In this document: one piece after another, positions 48,556 to 59,945 of the stretch
How positions within the stretch are numbered: the stretch's first letter is position 1
Layout of the letters: each line of letters begins with the position of its first letter
DNA from: Flammulina velutipes
Lineage: Eukaryota > Basidiomycota > Agaricomycetes > Agaricales > Physalacriaceae
Length of the DNA: 64,000 bases
Reading direction: 5' to 3'
Assembly: GCA_011800155.1 (NCBI GenBank)
Contig: CM022370.1
Span: 1,550,001-1,614,000, forward strand
Notes under the pieces: generated by a model
What the model was told of the DNA's origin: nothing
Database searches by the model: none
What the model saw: the letters and a program-made list of their open reading frames with translations, nothing else
Program-made: the position numbers and the translations under genes

Positions 48556-49932
48556 TCAATACTTTGCGGGGAACAATCTAGCTTCGTGCTCTGCATCTCC
48601 CTCGACTTGGATCTTCAGCCCCACGCCCGCGGGAACACATCCATCGCCAAAGGCACGTTCCAGTGCTACCTTGGCGTGAAATCCGGAGCAGTGCATGGGC
48701 AGAATGTATGTCGGGGACGGTTTTAATTGCTGCGACAAGAACTCAACTGTCGGCGGTATACGCGGTACCAGATCGGGCGTGGCAAGGTGCAACCCTCCAA
48801 TGACCTAGTCTGTTGAGTCATTGACAGTGCACGAAGAGATACAGGATTCGCACCATGTAAATGGGACGAGAGAATGTATCGACCGCATGTTTGACCACAT
48901 TCACGATCCCGGCATGGGAGCACCTATGCTGAGTGAGTGATATTATACTTCCACTGTTTCAAAAACTTGCGCGCTGAATATAACAAGGCCTTTTCCGACG
49001 ACGTCGATAGCTGCGTACCGCTCATCCATGATGTGCTGCAACAATGAACTCTCTTAATCAGTATAGATGCTCACGAGACACCTACCTGCTCAGCAACCCA
49101 TTTATTCTCCGATTCGATCCACCTCATACCACCGACTATGCCTTGCTCATACGCCGTCACCCTAGGAATCTCCCCACTCACGTATACAGTGTCTCCAGCA
49201 ACGACATGTTCTTCCGCGTGCGTCTCAACCTGTGCCCCCAAGTCCCTGATGGCTTGAATCTCCGGGTCACGCTTCAGAGATGCTTTCACCTTGTCGTAAT
49301 GTGGCCCAGGAGCCATTCCCCGTGCAAATGGACGATCAGGGTGTACGTCGACGACAACGAGGCTACCAGCGGCCTGCTCGTCGTTCCTGTACTTGAGGAA
49401 AGACAGCAGTCCACCAGTGTGGTCACTGTGCCAGTGCGAAGCAACAACACGCTCGATTTTGTCCGTTGGGACTTGCATGGCTTTTAGGTTGCGTACCAAA
49501 GAGAGACAGTCGGGCCCGGTGTCAAAGAGCGTGAGGTGGGGCTCTGACTTATCGTCTTCTTTGGTTTCCTACAGATGAAGTAAGCAGTAAGGGCTGGGCT
49601 TTTGGGGTCCTCGTACGATGAGTGCTGAAAAACCATGTGCGCCTAAAAGTGTGGCGTCAAACACGAATAAATCAGTCCATCACTAGATGGCGCGTACCAC
49701 AGCAAAAGTTGTCAAAATCCATGATGGGAGTGTTCGTCGTTTCGTCTATGGGAGGATGGTGCTCCTGTAAATGCTGGTTTACCTCGTGGGTGAATCCGGG
49801 TGGTAGCTTTGTAAACCTAGACAGAGTCATTTTATCGATGCATCTCCCTTTTCAAAGCCCTTACCATTCGATACAATTATCTACGAGAAAGGTGATCTTC
49901 AAGCTATTGACTTTCTTTAAGTTCTCGCTCAT
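48556..49932 (-). CDS. Metallo-beta-lactamase-fold hydrolase
   Basis: ATG 49930-49932 gives MSENLKKVNSLKITFLVDN. Several introns follow, then LTLFDTGPD and the metal-binding motif SHWHSDHTGG (HxHxDH). Further on are the VVAGDTVYVSGEIPR segment, the FSACSHAGI motif (rebuilt by a GC-AG intron at 48924-48970), GGLHLATPD and PMHCSGFHA with another His ligand. It ends PAKY at 48556-48558. The sequence resembles the MBL subgroup annotated as dihydropterin-phosphate synthase-like proteins. All metal ligands seem present, so it is probably an active hydrolase of unknown substrate. It converges with the SNARE gene (134 bp apart). Confidence 0.87.
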
Positions 49933-50287
49933 GGTGGTCAGATGTCAAGTTGATAAATATCTGTCGGCCGTAGAATGAATGAATGACATGACTGACGTTG
50001 AACGTTGAACTTGCGCTTGACTTGTAACTCTCAACTGATCATCAATACTAGAGAGAGACCAATGGGGGTCTTCAATTAGTTATTTTACACACACATCCGA
50101 ATAAACCACAACTGTGCTTGAAGCTCAGAGACCAGTAAGATAGAGAAGACGAAGCACGATCGATAAGGTGATAATGCAAGTAGGGTAAACACAGATGCAG
50201 CAATGCTCTCTAAGTCAGTACACACGTTCAACGTTGTCTAAAGCAGTTACAATGAGCGAATAAACCCCGATAAAGAGTGGTAGCGAC
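49933..50287. other. Intergenic region upstream of the MBL gene
   Basis: About 350 bp. AT-rich, no supported gene. It contains the MBL promoter and the 3' region of the Ser-rich membrane protein gene. Confidence 0.5.
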
Positions 50288-51689
50288 TTACGCCATGCCG
50301 CCGTAACCCATAGTTGTTCCTTGTTCGGCAAGTTTGCGTTGCCGGAACGCCTGTAGAAAATGTTAGGCTGGGCGAAGCAACGGTTGCGTTGGACATACCT
50401 TGCGATACTTTGTCCTCTCGTATGTGACGAGACCAACGACAATGAGCGCTATGACCGATATACCAGCGAACACTCCGAGACCAATGGGAAGAACAGAGAG
50501 TTGCTTGCCCGGAAGGGTGAATGCAGCAGATTGGGATTGAGATGATTCTGCAGCCTCTGCAGTACCTGAACCTCCAGCAGATGCGGACGCAGACGCGGAT
50601 GCCGATGCGTTTGCCGCTTCGCCACCAGCAGTTTCTGTTGCTCCATCCGTCTAAAGTCATAATGAGTAACCTGATAGATGATGAAAGAAGTGTTGACAAG
50701 ACATACCGTGGTAGATGGTGTCTGCGTTGATGCGGCCTGAAAGATAGGTTATGAGCTATGGAAGACTGGGATAACAGTAATCGAACTCACAGCTGTCGAG
50801 GTGCCAGCACTTGCATCACCAACGGCAATTGTAGTAAATCCCTAAATGGACCTTGAGTTGGTTGTATCGATGGGCGAAGAAGAGTACTGACGTTACCAGA
50901 TGCACCGCCGTTTCCGGTCGCTGCTGGTGCTTCGCTTACAGATGTGGAAGACGGCTTTGAAAAGAATAAGATTTTAGAAGACGGGATTGTTAAGATCGAA
51001 CTCACAGCTGCGCTGCTTGCGTCGCCAACAGCAATGGTCGTGAAACCCTGGAAGAGGATGAGCTAGGCGTAACGACGGTGAAGGGAACAGGACTGACATT
51101 GCCAGAGGCGCCGTTACCTGGTACTGCTGTTGCGTCGGTGGCAGTGGCAGTGGCGGTAGCAGTATCAGTGACCTCGGTCGCGGATGAATCTGTGGGAGCG
51201 GCGGTGGATTCCGATGAAGCTGCGGTAGACTCGACGGACACGCTGGTAGATTCTGCTGATGCACTTGTAGAGTCTGCCATTGTGCTTGTCGATTCTGCCG
51301 CTGTGCTGGTTGATTCTGCTTGAGCGCTTGTCGACTGGGGAACTTCAGAGCTCGCAGATGGTGCGCCACCCTCGGAACCATTATTGGAAGCGCCGATGGT
51401 GAAAGAACACTCGGAGACCTTGAGCACGGCGGGATTCCCATTCGCATCGGTGATAGGTGTGAGTGTGATGGTGCAGACTTCCTCCATGGTGCCAGCGGAA
51501 CTATTCATTAGAGTTAAGAGTGTTATCAGAGGCGAATAGACTGGCAACGCACGTCTCTACACTCTTTGTAGTCTTCACTGTCTGCGGCTCCCCAGAAACC
51601 TGTTGGCGAGGATATATCGGTAGGCCATTGACGGTGAAAATGAGGGAAAGGACGAGGAAAACAAGTTGAAGACGAGTAAAGTTGAACAT
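50288..51689 (-). CDS. Ser/Thr-rich single-pass membrane protein (mucin-like)
   Basis: ATG 51687-51689 starts a signal peptide (FTRLQLVFLVLSLIFTVNG). After an intron comes a short Cys-containing part (EEVCTITLTPITD, SECSFTIG), then an eight-residue-like Ser/Thr repeat rich in ESTS units and a TATATATAT stretch. Small phase-0 exons then alternate GNGASGN, GFTTIAVGDAS, a second GNGGASGN and a second GFTTIAVGDAS. An Ala/Ser-rich linker precedes a membrane span (GVFAGISVIALIVVGLV) with a short basic cytosolic tail ending GYGGMA. The design is that of O-glycosylated cell-surface proteins (stress-sensor or adhesin-like). The specific role is unknown. Stop at 50288-50290. Confidence 0.82.
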
Positions 51690-51966
51690 GGCTAGAAATC
51701 GTCGAAGAAGGGCTGAGTTTGAAGAGAGAAAAAAACACGAAGAGCCCGATTCCTGCGGTATCTCGACGGTGAAGAGACAGCGACTCTGAAAGGGAAATAA
51801 AGGATTGGAAAGTGCCCGCTGGGCCCAAGGCAGTGAGAAGGGAAACGGATTGGCGTGGGCGGCTGGAAACAAGCGACCAACCCTCCCTTTTTGGCTTATT
51901 ATTCCTTTCAGACTCCGACAATGGTTACTGGTTACGATCACAACTCTAGATTGTATTTCACGCGTT

Positions 51967-54900
51967 CTAGTCCTCCTCGACTGCTTTATATACCTTGCCA
52001 TCCCGCACCCTTCGCCGTCCGTGGCGCCAATTCATCACCGTTCCTACCACACCAGCCACTGCGCCCGCCCCATACTGCTCATACAGCATCGACACCGCCA
52101 CGTTCAGCGTCACGACAAACAACAAGAACGCTCTGCCGTCCATCGGCAGCACCATAAGCGATAATATGTCCACCATCGCAGCAGGGGGAGACAAAAGCAC
52201 TAACAAATTGAACGCCCCAAGCACACCCAAAGCCAGCATTAACAGACCTAGAAAAGACCATCAGCACAATGAACCAGGGCCAACGATCGGACCTCACCAT
52301 TCGTGTGCATAGGCTTTCGGTACGGTGGCCCAATGCTAAACACGCCAGCCACCAGGATATACTGGAAACACGATACCAAGAATAACACAGAATTCTCGTA
52401 ATTCGTCGATTCGAGGTGGTTGTCTCCATCCGATGGGTCGGACTCTGGCGGCGGCACGTACCACTCCTGATTTCTAACCCAAAGGTACACCCACAGCTGC
52501 GCAGCACAGGTAATCACGATCTGTCCAACAATACTGCTCAACACCTTCTTCGACACCAAACTGGCAGTCGGCCGCTTCGAATGGATGCGAGGATAAGGCA
52601 ACGTCCGTCCCACTGTTGATCATCAGGCGTCGCGTCCTGATCACACAAGATTCGCAACTTACTTGTGACTGCCACCGGGATGATGATGAACAAATCGATG
52701 TAGAGAAACTATCACATACGTCAGTAGTGGCACAAAAATGACGGGGGCAACATCACTTGGAAATCGCCCAACGACGAGGCAAACGAGTACAGCAATGTCA
52801 CGGACATGAACTGTATCATTGAATATAATGCCCTGAAAAAAATGCGTCAAAGCTTGTCTTCGTGGATGTAAGCAACACCTTACATGTACTTGAAGCAACT
52901 GAAACTTGTCACAAGGGCTGCACGTCCCTCCTTGATGACCTCAAGGACGCATCCAATGTCCGGTGTGCTTGAAGTGAATGGTGCGGCCACACTAGCTTCA
53001 GCCTCTGACAATGATATGCCAACATCCGCCGCTTTTAGTGCAGCACAATCGTTAGCACCGTCGCCACACATCAACACCGTATATCCAAGGGATTGTAGCC
53101 GTTCTACCACCTCATTCTTTTCGTCCGGAGACATACGCGCAAAGATCTGAGTCTTGACGAGCATCTTGCAATTTCACCATCATTTTAGATGCACAGTAAT
53201 ACAGAAACGGATAGAAAACTCACCCGTTGTAGTGTCTCCAGTGGTGCATGGTTGATCATCCATCTAAACACATCACCGGTAATGACTATCGAATAGTCGT
53301 GGTAATCTATCTCGTCCGTATCTACGGCATGATGCGCCGGGGGTGTCACAGGCTTCAGACTATACGAGTCCAACGTCCATAAAGCATCATCCAAGCATGG
53401 CCAAGCCAGTTTCGACTCCCGCGTCAAAGCGTTGCCTAAAGACGGTTTTAGAAAGACGTTCCCATAGAGAGCTAGCAACGCACCACGAACGAAGACTGGC
53501 GAAAACACATGAGCAGCCTGGTTGATCAGTCCGCATTCCCTAGCAACACTTGCTGCAGTGAGAGGATTATCACCCGTTATCATTCGACAGGCTAGATGGG
53601 CAGAGCGTAACGCGTGAATAGCGGGAGCAGTTCCGGGTTTGATCTTGTTCTCGAAGATTATCAATCCTAGGAAACGTAGGCCACTTTCCGCTTGTTCGCT
53701 GTATAAAGCAATCAATGCTAGTAACGACCCCACTGTTGAGATACACACCGTTTCATTCGCTGGGCTTTGAGCCACGAAAGGCCGTCTATGCTCTTGCCAG
53801 CAATGGCAATAACTCGATAACCATGTTTTGTGTAGTATGAAAGGAGATCCTCGTAATCCTGAGGAACTAAAAATCAAGTCAGACATAGTACGAAGAGAGT
53901 CGTTGAGATACGTACAAGAATCTTTTTCGCAAATATCGCTCATAACCTCTGGTGCACCTTTGACGTAGACCTCCATGCTGTTGCTCTTCAACCTCTTGAC
54001 GATAACGCTCATGCGCCGCAATGCCGAAACGAACTCAAAAGTTCGAATCACTCCAAGTTCCAGGAAGTGTGCATGCTTTGGGGCATCCCGTTAGCAGAGG
54101 AGGTGTATTAAAATGAATGCCCACTTTTGTCGCCCCCTTCAATGCATCCTCCAGCCTAAACTGTGCACTCCCAGGAGGCCGCACAACAGTTTGAACCAGC
54201 GCGGTTTGTTCTGTACCCGTCTTCGACTTGATGACACCAGTTCCAGATATCCTGCCTTCCTCCAAAGTCCAATTGGTGAATGAGAACATCTTCATGTCTA
54301 ATGGATCCCCGATGGCCTCCCCATCCACCATTTTGAGCGAATGACAGGTCGTCATAGCATGTAGGAAATTAGCTTTGTCTTTCGCGAGAGGCATGTCGTC
54401 AATGTCGTCCAACAGCTCCCCAAACATCTGGCCACCACGATCGAGGCTCCGTACACCCAATATATCGAGGCCATCCTCCGTCAGAGTCCCAGTCTTGTCA
54501 AAACAGCACACATTGACCTTTCCACCGACATTCACTCGGCTGGGAGATATACAGAATATGCCCAGCTTTCGCAGACGTCCAAGCGAGAAACTTGTTCCGA
54601 TGGACAGAGTCGCAGGTAACGCTGGAGGTACGACGACAGTGATGAGGTCAAGAGCGCGCACAACGATAGTGACCCAAGGGAGCTAAATAGCAACGTGAGA
54701 TCTGCGTGCATTATTTCGAAAAGGGAGCACATACACCAATGCGTACGAATTGTACCGCGCTAAAGCTAAATCCAAGAATAGCAATGCCCGCTAAAACGCC
54801 AATGAACCGCACAGAATCGCGATAAAACTTGAAGCCAATGGGTTTCGGGTATAGCATCGACCGGATAAGAGCGCCCTTGGTGGTGTTAAACCCTGTTTGC

Positions 54901-57135
54901 CGTTAGATCAGTTGGATGCCACAGATAATGTATTCACCAGTTCGGGTAACGAGGCCCAAGGCAGGTTGGCCTTCACCAGTCGAAGTAATATTCCCTCTGA
55001 TTCGGATGACGCGGGTACCACCGTACATAAATGCTTTCGGATTGTCCGTACGACTCTCTCGCCACTTCAATAGATCGTCGTCTTTGACTGGTACCTTACT
55101 GACAGGAACGCTCTCCCCCGTAAGCATGCTCTCGTTGACAATAGCGTCTCCAGAAAGCAAGAACATGTCACAAGGGACTAAAGTCGAATCGGACGTGGAG
55201 AGGTTCACGACATCCCCCGGAACAAGGTCGGTTGAATTACATTGAAGCCCTAGAGGTAGTGAAGTCAAATTTTTGGCCACGTTGGTTCTCGTTGCAGCTT
55301 ACAGGAACCATTGACAAGGACTTCTACGTTGCAGGAAAACTTCGACATTTCGCGCATACGTGAGATAGTCTAGTGAAGTCGTCTCAGCTGAAAGATAGGT
55401 AACGGTGTATGAAGGCTGCACCTTCTTAGTTTCTACCAGAGTTGTGACCACGCTGAAGATAGATATCACAGCAATACAAAATGCATAGTAGTAATAGTCA
55501 TCGAATGACCATAAGATGATGCTTGCGATTTGAAAGACGTAGAAGGGATGGATGACCTGCGGCGTCGTGTTCCATAAGCATTTGTGCTAGTACGATCTAA
55601 AAAGATTTGGGCATACCTCGTCGACAAGCAGAGAGGTGGTTGATTTCCCTTCGATATTCATGTTGTTGGTTCCAAAGAGAGTAAACCGTTGTTTCCGCGT
55701 CTCGTTATTTAATCCTTGGTTGACGTGCGAAGTAGTAAGCCAACTAGCATCACTCCAGTCTCTAAGGAAGCAGGTATAAGCTGACGGATGGTCTGAGGAG
55801 AAGGCGCCTACCTTATCATGGAAAAGAGACCGGTCCTAGGATCCAACGCAAATCGTGAATATCGATAATCCAAAAACCGAAGCTTGCCCATATCGGAGCC
55901 GTAACCATTGGCGGATTTCAGAAGAGGTGCGAGGGGTTCGTCAGAAAAGACAGTATTGATGGAATAATGATAATCTATGATTTGAACGGGAAAGATAGCC
56001 ATATCCCTGTAAGCAGACTATTCGCGTCGGCAGTGGCTTGATGTAGTAGACAGTGCACTCACCTCCACTACGACGAACCCATCTTTGGCCTCTGAAAAGG
56101 CTTTTTCTCGCGCTGCCCATCTCAACCAGAGGGTGGGAAACCAATGACCTAGAAGGCCCCATATGCCCAGTGTCAAGAAACAGGTAGCGCGCCATACTAG
56201 GTGTCGCCAAAAGACGACTTCGTATCCAATTAGGCGGATGGTACTATCTTCATCGGGTATATAGATGGTTTGTCTACTAGGCGGTCCAGGAGGAGGAGGG
56301 TCGAGGAGTGCGAAGGGGATTTCCATGTCTATGCGAGACTCGCCACCAAATATCTGGTCACCGGAGAGGAGGGGAAGACCTTGAGTCATTGTAGGTGAGG
56401 GTGGTTCCGAGTCGTAGCGCATGCTAGCAGAGACAGAGATATCATCGGGGAATGTGTTCGTCGTGTGTATTGAAGCCGAATCGTCGGATTCTTCCTCTTC
56501 ACCGGACGAATATCCCCAGCGCTCCTCACCATCGTCATCGGTATCGAGGGCATAGTCTGAGCCTGCTCGACTACGGTACGACCTGCGGCTTATCGAGCCT
56601 GCAGACGAGCGTTGCGACACAGAAGGACGTCGTGCGTGTTCTGGCGAGGTACCGCGACCAAAAAGGTTGGCAATGTTTTCGAAAACACTAGGTTTGGAGG
56701 GTGATAATGGACGTGGTTTGCGCGACCGCCCCTCGCGAGATGTAGTACTGACATTATCGTCCTCGTCACCCGGATCTGTGCTCTGTCGAGAAACCTGGCT
56801 AGATTCGCTGAAGCGACGAGTTGAACGCGCTCGTCCAGATACACGGGAGTCTTGACTTTTTCGACGAGGACGAGACCATCCTTCGCTGCTCCGTCGACCG
56901 GCTTCGATATGGGACATCCTCGATACACTGCTGGGATTGACAGAATCACTGTGACCTGGACCTGAAAAAATTGCGTCGGCATCGTCGTCGTCGCCACCAT
57001 ACATGGTGCTGTACTGCGAGTCGCGTCTGGAACGGCGACTGTTGGAGACAGCATTGTCGATATCTACGGCAGATGCGCCCTCAGTATAGTCGTACGTCGA
57101 GCCTTGCGTATCGGAGGGCCCAGCTACTGGTGCCA
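51967..57135 (-). CDS. P5B-type ATPase (Ypk9/ATP13A2 family)
   Basis: The start is taken at the in-frame ATG 57133-57135 (MAPVAGPSD). The frame is open further upstream but has no ATG. A long Ser-rich, probably phosphorylated, cytosolic N-terminus leads to [16 protein letters not shown] and the first helices. Across many introns follow [13 protein letters not shown], the P5B signature PPALP in membrane helix 4, the phosphorylation site [28 protein letters not shown] and [11 protein letters not shown], then the C-terminal helices to AVEED and the stop at 51967. P5B pumps sit in vacuolar/lysosomal membranes and move polyamines; yeast Ypk9 protects against metals. All catalytic motifs are intact. 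The promoter is shared with the divergent kinase-like gene. Confidence 0.93.
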
Positions 57136-57282
57136 TTTCATAGAGATCGTTGTCTGCGCTTGAATAGGCCGTTATGGCTGTCGTCTTCTTAACGATGCTA
57201 TAGCATATGTCGAGGTGAGAGTCAAGCCGAGTTTGCCATGTTTGGCTCGCAAGTAACCACGGCCCGATGCCCGGGATTCCGA

Positions 57283-57289
57283 CGCCACA
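57283..57289 (-). promoter_or_regulatory. TGTGGCG element in the P5B / kinase-like divergent promoter
   Basis: TGTGGCGTC on the P5B gene strand, 148 bp before its ATG and only 10 bp before the ATG of the divergent gene. Confidence 0.4.
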
Positions 57290-57298
57290 CCTCTTGTC

Positions 57299-59354
57299 AT
57301 GATGCTCCCACGCTCTCCTGAAAGCATTCTGCGTGCGGATGTACCCGTCCCTTGTAGTCCTGTGCGAGTCAGGCGCCTGCCCGCCAAATCGCCACCGATA
57401 ATAATATTTCACCAAGGGGCGTATGCGCTTGAAGACCGTCTCCAGCTGCCGCTAGAGGCTTTGAGATCCCTCAAGTACACTCAGCTGGACATGGACTCTT
57501 GTACCTCAGAGTGAGTCGCACTTCCAGCAGTTGCTCTCAAGGCCTCTCAATGGGGGATAACAGGACAACGCTGGAAGCCTTTGCAAAGCCGATCCTCGAA
57601 CTTTTTAACAATCACCTTATGACTGATGGGAATGCTCTAGCATACATGCCACCTGAAGTGCCCCCAATGCGGCTGGAACACGTTCAAAGCGGTGAGGCAT
57701 GGTAACATTGTATTCATTGACTGACTCGGTATAGATCCATGTGATGCGACTTTGTTCATGGTGGGGGCGTCTAAGGATCAAGAATGGTCACCATCAGCAT
57801 TCTTGACTGGCTCTTTCAAGAAGCCTCCACGTCCAACTGACTGGCAATCGGAAAGGAAATGTCTGGCAGTAGCTTTATTCATTGTGAGTCCAGCCGATTG
57901 AATGTCCATCACCAGGGGATTGACGGATAGTCCCCGAATGTCATTCACTGGAACGACATTATTGCCTGTAAAAACGGCGAAGTCTTGAAGAGTAAACCAA
58001 CAACCCTCCAAACCCTGGCCAATATCCGTATGATATGCTTCCGCACAAATTGCGGTTTTGGAATAGTGTCAGACGGGACATATTCGTTGCTTTTCCACAA
58101 CAACGGTCTAGATTACCCGTTCACGGTCGTCGAGGTCCTATCAACTTCACTGGTATCTGTTCGAATCCTTCTGTTTCTTATCATCTACAAGGAGGCTTCA
58201 AAGTCTCAAATGTTTCCAGGACGCCCAATAGCGAACATATGCAGGGGTGCTTTACCCGAGGAGGCGCGCAGTGAGGCGGATATTCACTCTGGACTTCGAG
58301 GCTTCGACTTCTACACCCTTCAGCGCAGCCCAAAACTATGGACCAGCCTTTGCCGTTGGAAAGAGGATGTCCTCAAGCAGGCAAATTGCAACTCACCTAT
58401 CGCAGGGGACAGCTTGACTGTCCGTGTTCACGAGTTCGGACGTCGCGAATTACTGTGGAGATCACCCCTCCCTCACCCAGCGATTCCCAACGATACTCTC
58501 CACATCATCACCCAGAACAAAAGGCCGCGATCCTTGGAGGCAGATGAGATTTTGGCCTCGAAACCCACACTGTCCTTCGAGATCACCCAATCTGTGCGGA
58601 CTGGTCGCAATTACTTCTCCCAAGTCTTCTTTGGTCATCTGGCTGGCACGGATACGCCACTCTGCTTGAAGCTCTTTGACGAGCGTCTTTTCTGCCTACC
58701 TGATCCTCCGGAAGACTCAGAGCCCCCGCTGCGTAGGCTGTCCGACATGAACTTTGCTGATGATATGATGCGGAGGGAAGAAGCCGTATATACACGCCTG
58801 TCTTACCTTCAAGGCTCCGCTATACCACACTGCTATGGCTTTCATTCGGTGTGTGCACTGATGCCGTTGGCGGTCTTATCTCACATATTTCAGTTCATTC
58901 TTCCGGATGGGTATAATGTTTGGGGCATGTTTTTAGAGATCATCGATGGTGTGAGCCTAGCGGACGTTAAATTATCATCCACGAATGTCGAAGTACAGCG
59001 CAATTTCGTAAGTGCCTCCAAATTTATTTTCGCGCCCCCCTTTGACCAAGGAAATAGCTTACTCGTGTGCGGCACACTGTCCGGGCGTTCAATTTTGCTG
59101 GCATCGAGCAAAGTGACTGGAATAGCGGACAAATCATCTGCACCACGCCTCCGAAGGATCCTGGGAGCCCATTACCTTTCAACGATGTCGTTTTTATCGA
59201 CTTCGCCTTCACCAATCACCGTCTCGGCGAAACGACCCGTCTGGAACCTCTGAGAATGGAAGGGGAACTGAAATACATGCTGGTGCACGATATGTCTATC
59301 GAGATGGAGCTCTTGAAGGAGTGTTGGATTCCGAAAATGGAGGAGGAATACTAG
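57299..59354 (+). CDS. Kinase-like (degenerate protein-kinase fold) protein, tandem copy 1
   Basis: Starts MMLPRSPESIL at 57299. Short exons are joined over introns near 57513, 57690, 57884, 58849 (about 51 nt) and 59009-59056. About 600 residues. The C-terminal half has weak kinase-fold features in order: FSQVFFGHLAG and LCLKLFDE (beta3-Lys-like), REEAVYTRLSYLQG with IPHCYG (helix C to hinge), GMFLEIIDG, GIEQSDWNSGQI at the catalytic-loop position (Asp kept, His lost) and FIDFAF at the DFG position. It ends KMEEEY. This is the style of basidiomycete-expanded kinase-like families; activity is doubtful. Nearly identical to the next gene. Confidence 0.7.
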
Positions 59355-59945
59355 AACTTGTCTTGCTATGGGTTTGCTCGTTGAGCTTAAGTGGAAGTGT
59401 TTATCGTCCCCAAACACTGGGGGACCGGGACAGAGAATATTGAACCGCACACCGTTACGATCGGCATTTTGCCCATGGTCGATGATTTGTTTGACACAAC
59501 GGCAACAACTGATGGCTTGCAGGTCCAAAACAATTGTTCGACTACTTTGCCTGCCACTGGACAACGCGCAGAGTTGGGTCTGTATTTTGTAACATAGGAT
59601 GTTCTTGTGTAAGAATTCCCGCCCATGTCACGCTTTACCACCTAGATACACACCTTGCGATCACCATTCATAAGACGCTGGATGTCTTCCGAACGCTAAT
59701 TGGGTACCACGGAAGGAGATTCGAATGTTGACCGATTTCCTCGTGTGGAAAAGATTGGAGCGGTGAAGGCCAATTTGCCAGCGTTGTAGGAGGATATCCA
59801 CCGTCATATGACGACAAAAACACCATATCTCACGGCAGCAAAATATTCATACATGCACAATTGTGACCAATGAGTTTCGAGACCGTGGGGGATGACAAAG
59901 CCAACGCCTGATCTTTCTTTATACCACCAACACAAGACTGTTACG
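59355..59945. other. Spacer between the tandem kinase-like genes
   Basis: About 590 bp. The first roughly 130 bp matches the 3' flank of copy 2, so the duplicated unit extends past the stop codon. The rest is the promoter of copy 2, which does not resemble the promoter of copy 1. No gene supported. Confidence 0.55.
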
